Positions 9,901 to 18,920 are shown, counted from the first letter of the stretch. The stretch is 64,000 nucleotides of DNA from Bin55 sp965116055 (GCA_965116055.1 OZ220466.1:2542001-2606000); one strand, 5' to 3'. The notes: a model not told the origin generated them from the letters alone. Program-made: numbers and translations.

Positions 9901-12900
9901 GCAATCATCGGGTCGGCCACCGCCACCGTCAGCGCCAGCGGCGCGTCCGTATCCGGATCCCGGAACAGCGCGCTCGCGTCATACATCAGGTCATGGATGC
10001 GGGTCAGGGTTTGGGACCCCACCGCCGTCGCCACCACCGGGTCGACGTTGACCACCGTGACCGTCACGGTCGCCATCGCCTGACCGCCGTCATGGTCCGT
10101 CGCATGCACGGTCACGGCGGTCTCGCCTACCGCCAACCCCGTCAGCGTCAACAGACCGTCCGCCAGGTCGATCGCGCCGACCGCCACGATACCATCATCC
10201 GCCACCGTCGCTGCCAGCGTCGCCAGCTCGCCATCGGCGTCCACGAAGGCATCACTCACGTCCACCGTCAGCGGGTCAAGTCGATCAAGCGCTTGCGGCG
10301 CCACGTCCATGGCCACCGTCGGCGCCACATTGACCACCGTCGCCGTCAGCGTCGAAGTCGCCGTCGCCCCGTGCGGGTCCGTCGCCGTCAACTCGATATC
10401 CACCTCGCCCAGCGCCACGCCTGCCAGCGTCAACGTCGTCCCAGCCACCGTGGCCGTCGCGCGGGCCGCGCCCTCGCCTACCGGCGTCGCCGTGATGACC
10501 AAGCCCGCCGCGCCGTCGTCCGTATCGGTGAACAGCCCGCCGAGATCCACCGCCTGCGGCGTCACGCGATCCAGCGTGCGCGCCGCCAACGGCTGCGCTT
10601 CCGCCGGCGCCGCATTCACCGTGATGGCCTGGCTCACCGAGGTCTTGTTGCCCGCCTGATCCGTCGCCGTCAACGTCAGCGTCGCCATCCCCGAGGCCCG
10701 ACCGACCAACGTCGCCGTCGCGCCATCATTGGTCACCGCCACCAGCAGCACATCTTCGTCCGACGTCATCGCCTGCGGCAGGCCCACCATATCGCCTTCA
10801 TCCGGGTCCGTAAACAACCCCGTCAAGGCTATGTCGAACGTCGCCCCGACATTCACCGTGTCCGCCGCTGGCAGCCGCGCCATGAACGCATCCTTGTCCG
10901 CCGCCGGCGGCCGATTCGAAGTCACCTTCACCATGAACTTCAATGTGACCGTGCCGCCTTCGCCATCGTCCGCCGTCAACGTGATCGTCGCCATCCCTTC
11001 GCTCAGACCCTGAATCGTCAACTCATCCAGACCGCTCACCGTCACCGTGGCCACCTGCTTCATGGAGGAGGCAGCATCCACCTTCAACCGGTCGCCGTCC
11101 TCGTCCGTGAAATAGCCGCCGACCGCCAGCGTCAGCGAACCATCCACCGCCACGACCTGCTCCGCGATCGTCAGCGGCTCCCCGGCCGCATCCAGCTTCA
11201 CCATCGGCAGGTCGTTCACGTCGGTCACGATCACATGCACCTGCACCGTGCCGCTCTTGTCCCATCCGTCGTCCAGCGTCAACGTCAACGTATGGCGATC
11301 CTGCTGTTCCGCATTCAGCCGCGCCTTCGTCCGCAACCCCAACTCGCTCGCCACCTTGCGACAGTGCTTGCTCACCGTCATCTTCAATGGCAACGCACAG
11401 AGACTGCTCTCGCCACCGTCAATCTTGCCGTTCTCGTTCGCATCCACACGACCCACGCGCACCGCCTCGAACAACTCGCTGTCCACCGTCGCCTGCACCT
11501 CGTCCGCCGAATCCGCATCCATATAGGTGATCGCCGTCGCCAGGAACGTCCCCACCGGCGCATCCTCCGCCACGCTCATGCCGAACGACCGCACCCCCGC
11601 CGGCTCGAAACTCGGCACTACATTCTTCGCCCGCACCTTCAGCGTGAACGTCGCATCCTTCGACAACTTGCCGTCCGACGCCGTCACCGTGATGGTGTAC
11701 GTCTTTTCCGCGGTCGCCGTCGCCCCCTTGCCCGTCAAAATCAGGTCGCGACCCTCGATCTTCACCAGATCCTCGCGCAGGTTCGAATACGCGCTGAACG
11801 TCAGCGGATCACCTTCCGGATCGATGAACAGACTCGCCAGCTCGATCGGATCCGACTTCTCGTCGTTCGTCAACCGCACCGTCCCCAGCGCCTTCACCGC
11901 CTCCGCATCGGTCTCCAGTTCGTTCACGTCCTTCACCGTCACCGTGATCGGAATCGTCACCGTGTCATATCCGTCGCTCGCCTGCAACTGCACCGTCGCC
12001 ATCTTCCCCGCCGGCAACTTCTCGTAATCCACGAGCGCGCCCATCAACGACACGTTCCCCGAGTTGTCCTGATATTTCCAGCAACTGCCACCATCCGTCA
12101 GCGTGTACGTCGCATACTTCTTCGCCGGACACGGTGTCCCGACCACTTTGTAGTACACATCGGTGTCGTGGGTATCCAGATCCCCCGCATTCCAATCGTC
12201 CGCCGTCGCGTCCGTCGTCCCCGGCACCACCGACGCCACCAACGCGTCCGCACCCGTGCCTTCGTTCACCGTCGTGCGGAAACCCACCGAACCGCCCGCA
12301 AACGCCGGCGGATTGTTCACCCCTTTCTTCACGATCACCGTGATCTTCGCAAATTGGGACATATTTGAAGGGACGGTCGCGCCGGTTGCGCTGGATTGAT
12401 CGCCCAGCCGCACATACACCTGCGCGAGATACGTACCCGGCGTAGTTTGGTCATACGACGTCAGGATGAGGCGCGACCCTTGTTTGCTCGCTTTAACGAC
12501 ATGCTGACCTGCATGCGGCGTGGGTTCGCCGAGGGCTGCATTGGCAAGAACGCAATACACGCCCCCGTTCGCTGCGGACACATATGCCCGCGTGCCATAT
12601 AATATAAATCCTCTGCCCGCCCCTTGTCCTACCATCACTGTGGGCGCTGAGCTCGCATGAATCTGGCTATCAACCCCGGGGGTATTGGCCGTGCCATTGT
12701 CGCAAACTAGTAGATCAGTTGGGCCCTTTGACACAAACGCTTCAGGCGCCGCGTCCGAGTCGCGAAATATCCGGTTGAAATTGATCGAGGTCGATTCGCC
12801 CGCGTTCAAGTACACCCGGGACGCACCCACTGGTTGCAGATCGTTGCCACTACGATCGGCGCCGCTCTGCTCATAGGTAAACGGCTTCAACACGACCGGA

Positions 12901-13502
12901 CCTTCATTCACATCGTTGAGGTTCAACGTCAGCGTCAACGTATCCACCACTTTGTCGTCCTTGTGTGCATGAACCTTGATCACGTACTTCGAGGATGTTT
13001 CATAATCCAATATCGCCTTGGCTTTCATCTTGACGTGGCCACCCGTCGCGCCCATCGTGCCGTCATTCGCACTCTTGGACGCCACGCTCTTGCAATCGGC
13101 CGTCTGCGCGAGGGCAAATATATCACTGGCCTTGCCCGCAGCATCCGTCACTGCCACCGTATAACAAGCGCCCGTCAAAGCCGGTGTCGTCCGCGCCGCG
13201 TCAATTTCACGGTTGAGCAGACTATTCGCAGCGCCGTTCGTACTAGCGCCTCCGTGCGTGCCCGCGCCATCCGCAGTCCAATGATGCCTACCAGCCGTAC
13301 GCGTCGGATTGCGCAGATAGGGGCCATGACCTGACGGGTGAGAGGCAAAAAATAACTGACCTTCGTCATACTCCACACTCACCGCATCCGCCTCGAAGGC
13401 CTCCTCGGCCAATGCCTGACTTCCACACCATACGGTGAGTAGCGCGACCAATAAACTGCCGCCAAACCGGCGGCATCGCGCGGTCGCTATATAGTGAGCC
13501 AT
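6903..13502 (-). CDS. Giant autotransporter-like outer-membrane protein with tandem Ig/cadherin-like repeats
   Basis: The start is the ATG at 13502, preceded by a strong ribosome site (AGGAGAAGGGACG); the frame is open 29 codons further but without support. The 2199-residue product begins with a Sec signal peptide (LLVALLTVWCGSQALA, cleavage near residue 32). The N-terminal half has cadherin-type modules ending in DVNE or DVND and one EF-hand-like DANENGKIDGG. Eight tandem ~92-residue units follow. The last ~330 residues look like an autotransporter beta-barrel with repeated aromatic strands (SVWGDVD, MSLWGVAGFGRG) and a terminal Phe (HATMRF). A type V-like surface adhesin is the likely role (inference). 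G+C is ~73% in two lines counted against ~50% in a line of a nearby gene; the shift begins near 12350. It is monocistronic with its own terminator. Confidence 0.88.
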   Translation of the reverse strand: MAHYIATARCRRFGGSLLVALLTVWCGSQALAEEAFEADAVSVEYDEGQLFFASHPSGHGPYLRNPTRTAGRHHWTADGAGTHGGASTNGAANSLLNREIDAARTTPALTGACYTVAVTDAAGKASDIFALAQTADCKSVASKSANDGTMGATGGHVKMKAKAILDYETSSKYVIKVHAHKDDKVVDTLTLTLNLNDVNEGPVVLKPFTYEQSGADRSGNDLQPVGASRVYLNAGESTSINFNRIFRDSDAAPEAFVSKGPTDLLVCDNGTANTPGVDSQIHASSAPTVMVGQGAGRGFILYGTRAYVSAANGGVYCVLANAALGEPTPHAGQHVVKASKQGSRLILTSYDQTTPGTYLAQVYVRLGDQSSATGATVPSNMSQFAKITVIVKKGVNNPPAFAGGSVGFRTTVNEGTGADALVASVVPGTTDATADDWNAGDLDTHDTDVYYKVVGTPCPAKKYATYTLTDGGSCWKYQDNSGNVSLMGALVDYEKLPAGKMATVQLQASDGYDTVTIPITVTVKDVNELETDAEAVKALGTVRLTNDEKSDPIELASLFIDPEGDPLTFSAYSNLREDLVKIEGRDLILTGKGATATAEKTYTITVTASDGKLSKDATFTLKVRAKNVVPSFEPAGVRSFGMSVAEDAPVGTFLATAITYMDADSADEVQATVDSELFEAVRVGRVDANENGKIDGGESSLCALPLKMTVSKHCRKVASELGLRTKARLNAEQQDRHTLTLTLDDGWDKSGTVQVHVIVTDVNDLPMVKLDAAGEPLTIAEQVVAVDGSLTLAVGGYFTDEDGDRLKVDAASSMKQVATVTVSGLDELTIQGLSEGMATITLTADDGEGGTVTLKFMVKVTSNRPPAADKDAFMARLPAADTVNVGATFDIALTGLFTDPDEGDMVGLPQAMTSDEDVLLVAVTNDGATATLVGRASGMATLTLTATDQAGNKTSVSQAITVNAAPAEAQPLAARTLDRVTPQAVDLGGLFTDTDDGAAGLVITATPVGEGAARATATVAGTTLTLAGVALGEVDIELTATDPHGATATSTLTATVVNVAPTVAMDVAPQALDRLDPLTVDVSDAFVDADGELATLAATVADDGIVAVGAIDLADGLLTLTGLAVGETAVTVHATDHDGGQAMATVTVTVVNVDPVVATAVGSQTLTRIHDLMYDASALFRDPDTDAPLALTVAVADPMIATAAVAGHRLTVEGLHVGSTTVTVMATDVDGGTAAHEFVVAVENVTPTVALGLTDQTFDRRAPLGLDLTGTFMDDDGAIRQVTATVADPSIATARVDDTLLTIEALAVGTTAVTLTATDDHGAMAATTFVATVVNLAPVVAHAVPAQTGTRLTPRVVDLGMIFDDPDAPNAELALSVRVDPETFVAAQLDGVQLTLAGLAVGQAEVMLTALDADGGQVSTTFRTTIENVVPEVAQALVDQEMDRRAPLTLDVASTFQDADDGPTALSLTVMTADSDVAEAMLQGSQLTVTAWAVGATEVMLTATDANGASVTDTFEVTVVNVAPVVVAAVMDQTITRVADVALDVSGAFSDPDTDEPLTVTVTTAEATLVEATLGTDHRLTLRGLAVGETVLTLTATDMDGGHVMDEVQVTVANVAPQVANSLSPLVLEVGGAAATPTIEGLFSDDGDALTYTVATADTGIATAALAGPQARVRPIARGTTTLTITATDPHGGEATVTGSVTVGDGALKAVAAQSLAGFGRALLASASSSVGARLTTDARSADLTLDAWLDEWSPRDPAVASRTVAEQGAAAWQLVHAVNTSGSTGVLANGELMSGTALGTSGALSGMDQLQSQFGQRFALNLGSSEDASRWSVWGDVDRQAYEGSGYDGTATSMYLGADVAVAADWLVGLAVARQGGDSDYAWGTASQTMDMQLTTVLPYASYRPSERMSLWGVAGFGRGELDTTVAGTTTRDVSDLRSQLAMVGGEQALTRVGRFDLALRGDAALASLETDQGPGAADGLATDVHRFRLGLEGSFSTDTGEGGMLEPFGQLNVRTDGGDGETGSGLELAGGIRMTTSAFTLEAQGRTLALHGADDYRESGFSLLATLNPSAQATGVSVTIAPRWGADAVGTGILWEDTLRVGQSYGALTGVASGGAQASLETQVGYGLLVARERYLLTPFVDVRMSDGTRRELLVGASVRPWVRQATDLDIRLAAGRVDERPGVSHSQVGLHATMRF
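8387..10613 (-). repeat. Eight tandem ~275-bp units coding Ig/cadherin-like domains
   Basis: Within the giant gene the protein repeats eight times with a period near 92 residues. Each unit contains a DR..PL..D(L/V)...F.D.D motif, then LTL.GLAVG...VTLTATD.DGG, and ends in V(V/E)N(V/L).P.V before the next begins. The units are diverged at the protein level, so the array is old or under diversifying selection, not a recent duplication. Acidic D.D pairs could bind calcium. Confidence 0.85.
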
Positions 13503-13727
13503 CGTCCCTTCTCCTTTCTCAGTATCGGGTTCGATTCGTGACATACGGACTGCTCGACGATGAGCAGCGTCTAACTTGAAACAATGCAAGGGATCTCTCC
13601 TCCAGTGACCAATGCCTTACCTTGGAACTGCTGCCACGCGAACAACCTATCCTGAACCCAGCACGACGTAAAGACCGCCTATTTAGGTAGGTAGGACCGT
13701 GAAGGTCTCGTTTGTTACATAGGTGTA

Positions 13728-13737
13728 CCCCCCCCCC
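13728..13737. repeat. Homopolymer C10 (G10 on the coding strand) upstream of the giant gene
   Basis: Ten consecutive C residues sit 226 bases upstream of the surface-protein start and touch the FNR-type box at 13738. Read on the minus strand the order is FNR box, G10, then TACACC and TATGTA (13721-13716), a possible -10 element. The tract would thus lie in the spacer, where length changes alter promoter strength. No -10 is proven. Confidence 0.7.
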
Positions 13738-13751
13738 TTGATTTTTATCAA
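13738..13751 (-). promoter_or_regulatory. FNR/Anr-type binding site
   Basis: TTGATTTTTATCAA is an exact match to the FNR consensus TTGAT-N4-ATCAA, and the flanking bases extend the palindrome to CTTGAT....ATCAAG. It sits 236-249 bases upstream of the giant surface-protein gene with no other gene between. This suggests oxygen-responsive control of that gene (inference). Confidence 0.65.
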
Positions 13752-15238
13752 GATGAGGCCAAGCCTTCGTGTGCGACACGTCGTCGCCACATCAGGCATC
13801 ACGGGGTAGGTTGATAACATGGGAACTGAGGCGACGTAAGCCGGCACAACGATGCTCGCGGTCGACAAACTCCCTGTCCAACGTAAGAAAAATGGATTTT
13901 ACCACACTACCATCACGTGGACCGAGGACACGGCATACCATCTGTTACTCATCTCCACTTGACGCCTGAAGCACAACAACATGGTAGTAACACACATACA
14001 CATACTTAATTAACAACACGTACAACCCACTAAGAGGATCCTGCCCCTTAAGAATGCATGAAGCTTGGCGAATCGCCCGGAGTCACAGAAAGTACTATAT
14101 ATTTATCCATTCTCTATCGGCCTTTAGTCTGTGGCATAGTTGTCCGGCATCCAAGGCATCTCGAATTGATACTTGAACCGAATCAGTCCTTGAGTCGTTG
14201 GTGTTCGACGACACCTGCGCCGAGAAGATCATCTAGCTCGCGCTGTCCACCGCCAACTATGCGCTCCCACACTACTGGTAGCTTTGCGTCAAAATCTTCA
14301 TGATGCGGCTCGCCGAATCCGCGAAATGATCCTGTGTCTTCTCATCCAGTTTTCCATACGCACACTTGTAGCCAAGCCCCTTCGGGTTGCACTCGTCCCC
14401 GGGCTTGCCGACTACACGCATCATCCGCCCCGCGCGCACAAGCCTCAAGACGGGCCTTCGCCATCTAGGCCGCCGCAGCCGAACCACCTCCACAAATAAA
14501 CGCTTGAAGTTCGCCACATGACAACGGTGAAACTCGCAGATCGCCTAGTAGTCCGTGCCGTAGGGCGATTTGGTACTCAGTAAATAGGATATATTATCGT
14601 ATTTAGTCTTTATATAGGCTATTTTATCTAAAATTTCTATACGAAGATATATTCTCCTAATTTTATCTCAAGAAATTTTCTACGGCGCAGGCTCCTAGAG
14701 ACAATCGTCTTCTAAATTCGTGGTGTGCCATGTCGGGTGGCGGCTATAGCATTCCACTTAGATTAAACTTGCATAATAAGAAAGCCTTCAAATCATTTGA
14801 TACACTGCTAAAGAACAATCGGAGTAGCAGCAACAATCGATAAAACATCTTGCGCTATGGTAAAGGTTACTCTGTGAATGAGTTGGGGCGCTAATACCTA
14901 TATCTCAACGAGGCGAAAACCATGTTTTTCGGCTAAGTGACCACTGCAGAATAGTCGTGAATGACATCACTACCAAACCCAGATGCATGGATCGGAGTTC
15001 GCCAAACGTACGCGTTTGGAGTGATATACGATCAGGATAGGTTTCGAGCTTGATGCATGTCTGGATATCTACCAGCAGATCACTGCATGGGTCAAGCTAC
15101 TCGTCCGTATACTAATTGTCAAAAGTCATTATTTGCTCATCTTAACCAGCAAGCTAACAAAAAGATCGTTTGCAAGGAGAAAGTTACTTCTTAAACCATG
15201 TAGTTTGATGCTCGAAATGGCCACATGCCTAGGATGCG

Positions 15239-16468
15239 ATGAGAGGTGTCAATAATCTTCACTCTTTCCGCTACTTCAATCCAGTCTTGTCTGTTCTCAA
15301 AGGAATCCGGGTTCTTGATTTCGGCCGCTATATCGCTGGACCTTTCTGCGGTGCATTGTTAGGGGATTTAGGCGCCGAAGTTATTCGCATCGAAAAGGTT
15401 GATGGAAGTGAGGATCGCTATACCTCGCCTATAGGTGAAGGCCTACCTGGTTCGGGTTTTCTCCAGTTAAATCGTAACAAGCTCGGATTTACGCTGAACC
15501 CGCGTAAACCTGAAGGAACGCAAGTCCTTCAGCGACTGATAGCGACAGCCGATGTCGTCGTTGCCAATCTACCGCCAGATACGCTTTCGAGCATGGGCAT
15601 GGACTATGCAAGCCTTCGTGCCATCAAAACGGACATCATCTTGACTTCCAGTACGGCGTTTGGATCCGCAGGACCTTACGCAACCCGCGTAGGTTTCGAC
15701 GGCGTCGCGCAAGCAATGTCAGGCAACATGCACCTAACGGGTTACGCCAGTGAACCAATGAAGAACTACTTCCCGTATGTCGACTTCATGACAGGCACGC
15801 TCAACGCACTCGCCACAGTGGCTGCGATTATGTATCGACAGCAAACCGGTGAAGGTCAACACGTTGAAGGTGCGTTACTTGCGGCCGCGCTTTCGATTGC
15901 GAACGGCACCTTTATTGAAGAACACTTTCTAGGTAAGAATCGCGTGGGTACCGGTAACCGGGGACAGACTGCAGCACCGTCTGACGCATTTTCCACTCAA
16001 GATGGCTGGATCCTGGTTCAGATAGTCGGCAATCCTCTCTACGAACGCTGGGCCAAGCTGATGGGAGAAGACTATTGGTTAAACGATTCAAAATTCGCCA
16101 CTGATGAATCACGCGGAATTCACGCTGCGGAAATCAGCGCACGAATGCAAAAGTGGACAAGTGAACGCACGAACGCTGAGGTGCTAACGCAACTTGAACA
16201 GGCACGTATTCCATGTGGCGAAGTGCTAACCCCGAGAGAAGCGCTCACGCACGAACAAGTCGATGCCATGAAATTTTTGATCAATACGCCATACCCCGGA
16301 GTGGAAGGTATGGCACCAGTCGCACGTATGCCGATGAATTTCTCAACCATTGACAACTCAATTCGACGCCGTGCGCCTACATTGGGCGAGCACACAGACA
16401 GCATCTTGCGAAGCCTCGGTTATTCCAACGATGAAATCGCCTCGTTACATGCGCTACGCGCTGTCTAA
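15239..16468 (+). CDS. CaiB/BaiF-type (class III) CoA-transferase
   Basis: A 409-residue protein starting ATG, with a weak TAGGA site upstream. It carries the family pattern: LKGIRVLDFGRYIAGPFCGALLGDLGAEVIRIEK at the N-terminus, LNRNKLGFTLNPRKPEG, and the catalytic Asp in FPYVDFMTGTLNALAT. C-terminal PTLGEHTDSILRSLGYSNDEI is also typical. These enzymes move CoA between carboxylic acids; donor and acceptor are not predictable here. The first ~18 residues before LKGIRVLDFG are unusual, so a later start is possible. It is followed after two bases by hemF, so both are probably cotranscribed. Confidence 0.9.
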   Translation: MRGVNNLHSFRYFNPVLSVLKGIRVLDFGRYIAGPFCGALLGDLGAEVIRIEKVDGSEDRYTSPIGEGLPGSGFLQLNRNKLGFTLNPRKPEGTQVLQRLIATADVVVANLPPDTLSSMGMDYASLRAIKTDIILTSSTAFGSAGPYATRVGFDGVAQAMSGNMHLTGYASEPMKNYFPYVDFMTGTLNALATVAAIMYRQQTGEGQHVEGALLAAALSIANGTFIEEHFLGKNRVGTGNRGQTAAPSDAFSTQDGWILVQIVGNPLYERWAKLMGEDYWLNDSKFATDESRGIHAAEISARMQKWTSERTNAEVLTQLEQARIPCGEVLTPREALTHEQVDAMKFLINTPYPGVEGMAPVARMPMNFSTIDNSIRRRAPTLGEHTDSILRSLGYSNDEIASLHALRAV

Positions 16469-16470
16469 TC

Positions 16471-17388
16471 GTGACCAATTCACGCGGTGCAGAAGAAATA
16501 GTTGGAACGGTACGCGATGCTTTCGAAAATGAACACGACCACACTTGGCGCATGTTGGTCGAGCTTGATCCAACCGTATCTATTCGCGACACCATAGATA
16601 CCGTTGCGGCTCTAACCCAAGCGCGACCTCGTGTGTGCGGGGGCGGCAAATTCATCGAAAAGGCCGCCTGTAATTTCACGCACAGCCACGGCGACGCGTT
16701 GCCGCCAGCTGCTTCCGAGCGACATCCACAACTCACGGGCCAACCGTTTTCAGCGTCCGCGCTTTCGGTCATCGTGCACCCGCGCGTACCACGCATTCCG
16801 ACTGTGCATATGAACGTTAGATTCTTCTACGTATACAGCAAGAACGGCTATTGGCACTTCGGTGGCGGCATGGATCTGACACCCCATTTCATATATTGCG
16901 AGGATGCAATAACTTGGCATGAGCACGCCCTTGCAGTCTGCACAGACCATGAGCAATATCTTGCGTTCAAACGCCGATGCGATGAATACTTCTATCTACC
17001 ACATCGGCAAGAAGTGCGCGGAATTGGTGGAATATTTTTTGATGATGTCAATGAACCGGAATTTGAGAAGTGCTTTCAATTGACGCACCGCGTCTGCAAT
17101 CAGTTTCGTCGCGCATATCGAAAGATCTTTAACCGGCGTAAAAACACGCCGTGGTCGACAGCGGACGAATACTGGATGTTGCATAGGCGCAGCCGCTACG
17201 CAGAATTCAATCTCATTCATGATCGAGGCACGAAATACGGTTTGCAGAGCGGTAGGCGCATTGAGTCTGTGCTCGCGTCTATGCCACCAAGAGCGAATTG
17301 GGAGTACAACCGACTGGCTGAAACCGATGAACAACGTGAGCTTGTAAATTGCCTGCAACGACCTCGCGACTGGTTAACGCAGCGTTGA
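16471..17388 (+). CDS. hemF: Oxygen-dependent coproporphyrinogen III oxidase
   Basis: HemF decarboxylates coproporphyrinogen III to protoporphyrinogen IX using O2, a late step of heme synthesis in the cytoplasm. The 305-residue sequence shows the whole family order: VCGGGKFIEKAACNFTHSHGDALP, VHPRVPRIPTVHMNVRFF, the signature WHFGGGMDLTPHF, CDEYFYLPHRQEVRGIGGIFFDD, and the C-terminal SRYAEFNLIHDRGTKYGLQSGRRIESVLASMPP. Start is a GTG two bases after the CoA-transferase stop, without a clear ribosome site, suggesting translational coupling. Requirement for oxygen fits an aerobe. Confidence 0.96.
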   Translation: MTNSRGAEEIVGTVRDAFENEHDHTWRMLVELDPTVSIRDTIDTVAALTQARPRVCGGGKFIEKAACNFTHSHGDALPPAASERHPQLTGQPFSASALSVIVHPRVPRIPTVHMNVRFFYVYSKNGYWHFGGGMDLTPHFIYCEDAITWHEHALAVCTDHEQYLAFKRRCDEYFYLPHRQEVRGIGGIFFDDVNEPEFEKCFQLTHRVCNQFRRAYRKIFNRRKNTPWSTADEYWMLHRRSRYAEFNLIHDRGTKYGLQSGRRIESVLASMPPRANWEYNRLAETDEQRELVNCLQRPRDWLTQR

Positions 17389-17425
17389 CTGCGGCGCAGA
17401 GATCAAACGAGATGGACCTTCCACG

Positions 17426-18643
17426 ATGACTGAATCCCCACCTCTTCTGCATTCGCCAGCAACAGACCCACGCGAACGTATCGCTTCAATTGACGTATTG
17501 CGCGGCGTTGCGGTGCTAGGCATTCTCGCAGTGAATATTTGGTTTTTCGCGTTTCCTTTCGACGTTGCAAACAACCCAACTCTCTGGGGAGAGTATGTCG
17601 GAGCCGACCGATACGCTTGGCTAGCAAGTTGGATCGGCATTGAGGGCTCGCAACGAGCAATCTTTACGATGCTGTTCGGCGCAAGCGTCTTGCTCTTTAC
17701 AAATCGCTTGGCGAGTGACGAACGCCGATCCGTACTCACCAAGATCTATTGCCGCCGAACTGGACTATTAATCATATTTGGTCTGATCAACGGTTACATA
17801 TTACTTTGGAGTGGAGATATTCTGTTTTTCTATGGTGTAGTCGGTTTGCTGCTGTTCCTGGTAAAGGATTGGAGGCCGCGAACATTGCTAGTCGTAGGGA
17901 CATTAGTAGTCGTCTTACTAGGACTCTTCAAATTTGGCGTCTCGCTAGCTGAAGATGGTATGTCATTAGAACCATCGTCGCTAGAAAAATTACGTGAGGA
18001 AATCGAAACGCGACGAGCCGGTTATGTCAGCGCGTTTCTTCCTAATGCTGTGGTTACAACAACTAGCTACATTGTGTTCGGCTTGTTTGCACTCTTCTGG
18101 GAATCTCTTGCGTACATGATGATCGGGATGGCACTGTTCAAGCTTAAAGTGTTCGACGCGAGCCGATCAACGTTGCTTTATCTTGGGTTCATGCTGCTAG
18201 GTTTTACAATCGGTTTGAGTGTAAATACCTATGAGCAGCTTGATTCGATTCAAAACGACTACCGCAGTACGTTCTTGTATTGGTCGTATGACATTGGGCG
18301 CATGGCGATGGCATTGGGATACATTGGCCTGGTTATGCTGATCTGTAAATTGGCATGGCTCCCGCGCATTCGGCATGCGTGTTCGGCAGTAGGGAGAATG
18401 GCCCTTTCTAATTACATTGCACACTCAATCGTCTGCAACATCATTTTTGTGGGGTTCGGGTTATACGGTCAACTCCGCTTCCACGAAATTTATTACGTTG
18501 TGTTTGCTATTTGGGCGGTGCAATTAATCGTCAGTCCTATCTGGCTTAACTCGTTTAGATACGGACCGTTGGAATGGCTTTGGCGACGATTAACATACGG
18601 TCAAGCCGTTGCTTTACGAGTTGCGCCGAAGGGTTCCAATTAA
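17426..18643 (+). CDS. DUF418 family integral membrane protein (YeiB-like)
   Basis: The 405-residue protein starts with the family signature RIASIDVLRGVAVLGILAVNI in the first helix, and has about nine hydrophobic segments. The conserved C-terminal region GRMALSNYIAHSIVCN and the closing GPLEWLWRRLTYGQ are diagnostic for DUF418. It resembles acyltransferase-3-like membrane proteins, but no activity is established for the family. It lies 37 bases after hemF and may be read from the same transcript. Confidence 0.92.
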   Translation: MTESPPLLHSPATDPRERIASIDVLRGVAVLGILAVNIWFFAFPFDVANNPTLWGEYVGADRYAWLASWIGIEGSQRAIFTMLFGASVLLFTNRLASDERRSVLTKIYCRRTGLLIIFGLINGYILLWSGDILFFYGVVGLLLFLVKDWRPRTLLVVGTLVVVLLGLFKFGVSLAEDGMSLEPSSLEKLREEIETRRAGYVSAFLPNAVVTTTSYIVFGLFALFWESLAYMMIGMALFKLKVFDASRSTLLYLGFMLLGFTIGLSVNTYEQLDSIQNDYRSTFLYWSYDIGRMAMALGYIGLVMLICKLAWLPRIRHACSAVGRMALSNYIAHSIVCNIIFVGFGLYGQLRFHEIYYVVFAIWAVQLIVSPIWLNSFRYGPLEWLWRRLTYGQAVALRVAPKGSN

Positions 18644-18701
18644 CCCTTCTTATCCTTGCGAAGGTGCCTGCACTTAACTGACTCGACCTCTCTCACAATA
18701 T

Positions 18702-18728
18702 TAATAGCGTCGGCGGTAACAGCTAGTG
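18702..18728. repeat. Imperfect copy of the hairpin element upstream of exbD
   Basis: TAATAGCGTCGGCGGTAAC followed by AGCTA resembles the hairpin sequence at 18894-18920 with a few changes, about 190 bases apart in the same orientation. It lacks the full symmetry of the second copy. A duplicated operator or a decayed repeat are both possible. Confidence 0.35.
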
Positions 18729-18893
18729 AGGGAATCTCGTTTTAGGTTAACTTAATGGCACATGTGGTAGGCGAAGATTCGCATTCACATGGTTGATTTA
18801 TTTAATTTCGCTGACTTACTCGCTTTTGCCAAACGTTCGACCGCGATCCTTCTAATCACGAGACGATGCTTTGCACCTCCCGCTACAATAATC

Positions 18894-18920
18894 TAATCAG
18901 CGTCGCGGTGACGCTAATTA
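18894..18920 (+). promoter_or_regulatory. Inverted repeat in the leader of the exbD-like gene
   Basis: TAATCAGCGTC and GACGCTAATTA pair over ten of eleven positions around a GCGGT loop, 25 bases before the GTG start of the ExbD-like protein. With no T-run it is more likely an operator or a leader hairpin than a terminator. The rest of the 18644-18945 gap holds no gene that I can see. Confidence 0.4.

Larger units (their letters stand above)
13503..15238. other. 1.7-kb non-coding region, including the upstream region of the giant gene
   Basis: Apart from the FNR-type box and C10 tract listed separately, I see no supported gene. Short frames here lack ribosome sites and recognisable motifs. 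A minus-strand frame at 14272-14517 (KPGDECNPKGLGYKCAYGK) looks protein-like but matches nothing I recognise and could be a gene remnant. The 14580-14700 interval is strikingly AT-rich. Confidence 0.5.

Noticed and set aside
8387..10613. Regular repeats resembling a CRISPR array
   Set aside because: The period is ~275 bp, the units are coding and diverged, and there are no identical short repeats with spacers.
8361..12368. A 1335-codon open frame antisense to the giant surface-protein gene
   Set aside because: The product is almost entirely Arg/His/Gln with no domain pattern. It follows from the high G+C and codon bias of the opposite gene, which removes antisense stops.
14272..14517. Frame with KPGDECNPKGLGYKCAYGK as a gene
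   Set aside because: There is no ribosome site and no recognisable family, and the N-terminal half is Arg-rich low complexity; kept only as a remark on the intergenic region.
14684..14701. Fourteen-base match (GC.CAGGCTCCTAGA) with a site near 53006
   Set aside because: It is short and the flanks do not match; such a match is not convincing as a repeat family.
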